DNA of 54,200 nucleotides from Bacillus sp. 522_BSPC (GTDB lineage: Bacteria; Bacillota; Bacilli; Bacillales; Cytobacillaceae): the NCBI RefSeq assembly GCF_001076885.1, contig NZ_JVDT01000162.1, positions 1-54,200 of the forward strand. Reading direction: 5' to 3'. Made by a program: the position numbers and the translations under genes. The notes under the pieces are model-generated. The model saw only the letters and a program-made list of their open reading frames with translations, made no database searches and was not told the DNA's origin. Below are positions 54,030 through 54,200 of this stretch, one piece after another. Numbering within the stretch: position 1 is the first letter of the stretch; the number at the start of each line of letters is the position of its first letter.

Positions 54030-54200
54030 TAGGTATTCATAAGTGGATGAAAACCAAAAATCTGAGAGAGCAGGGAAAAGTGGTGTTCATTAAGCAGATG
54101 AAAACCAAAGGAGCAGAAAAAGGTAACAGAGAAGTGTTCTCTGAGCCCGAAAGCAAGAGAAGAAGCAGAAAAAGGTAATAGAGAACCGTTCTCTGAGCCC
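54030..54200. repeat. Degenerate repeat field at the window end
   Basis: Two repeat types alternate. Type A, TTCATAAGTGGATGAAAACC (from 54036), returns as TTCATTAAGCAGATGAAAAC (from 54086). Type B, GCAGAAAAAGGTAACAGAGA (from 54112), returns from 54164 with one change. Each type B unit holds AGAGAA-N3-TTCTCT followed by GAGCCC. The field probably continues past the window. No ORF. Confidence 0.8.

Overview
The window looks like chromosomal DNA of a low-GC, endospore-type Bacillaceae (Bacillus/Niallia-like). The grounds are the A+T-rich codon use, strong GGAGG ribosome binding sites with many TTG/GTG starts, SigA-type promoters, a LicT/BglG antitermination system, an MhqR-type quinone-stress regulon, WxL surface proteins, a B. 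schlegelii-type 7Fe ferredoxin and a sortase signal LPNTA. The species cannot be fixed from the sequence alone. No tRNA, rRNA, CRISPR array or prophage was seen.

Layout. (1) 1-4590: a beta-glucoside PTS operon (antiterminator, EIIBCA permease, GH1 phospho-beta-glucosidase) with two RAT antiterminator sites. (2) 5.3-22.4 kb: amino-acid/2-hydroxyacid enzymes, then a divergent LysR gene and a long operon: amidase, complete peptide-type ABC importer (ATPase, lipoprotein, two permeases, ATPase), RutB/BiuH-like cysteine hydrolase, a 60-residue AtzG/GatC-like protein, a second amidase and an MFS exporter. I infer uptake and stepwise hydrolysis of an amide- or ureide-type compound. A Bcr/CflA exporter and a second 2-hydroxyacid dehydrogenase follow. 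(3) 22.6-26.5 kb: a cyclic-di-GMP-I riboswitch in front of a small WxL-type secreted protein, whose terminator has been invaded by a group IIC intron with its reverse transcriptase, then a WxL-interacting (DUF916/DUF3324) membrane protein. (4) 26.5-27.8 kb: a DltE-like SDR with a MerR regulator whose promoter has the family's 19-bp spacer. (5) 27.8-31.2 kb, minus strand: a compact radical-SAM peptide cassette. It comprises a 21-codon precursor peptide gene too short for ordinary gene callers, a hairpin attenuator, a radical SAM/SPASM maturase and an ABC exporter. This is the best candidate for an undescribed system. (6) 31.3-39.2 kb: RpiR regulator plus a second GH1 enzyme, a lipoprotein, a ferredoxin, an AraC regulator broken by an in-frame stop, a GH120 beta-xylosidase, a pentapeptide-repeat protein and a 43-residue basic protein. 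(7) 39.28-39.57 kb: seven tandem ~41-bp repeats. (8) 39.7-44.4 kb: an MhqR-like regulon (regulator, two ring-cleaving dioxygenases, flavin reductase, MhqD-like hydrolase, WrbA-like quinone reductase) with palindromic operators that recur in front of a YceI gene at 48.7 kb. (9) 44.5-53.9 kb: a YeeE/YedE sulfur transporter, a cell-wall 5'-nucleotidase, YceI, a D-lyxose isomerase-like cupin and a large GH2 enzyme with CBM6-like modules. The window ends in another repeat field.

Themes: plant-polysaccharide and glycoside use (two GH1, GH120, GH2, isomerase), detoxification of quinones, catabolism of an amide compound, surface/secretion functions under c-di-GMP control, and a small RiPP cassette. 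All calls come from reading the sequence and recalling family motifs. No database search was run.
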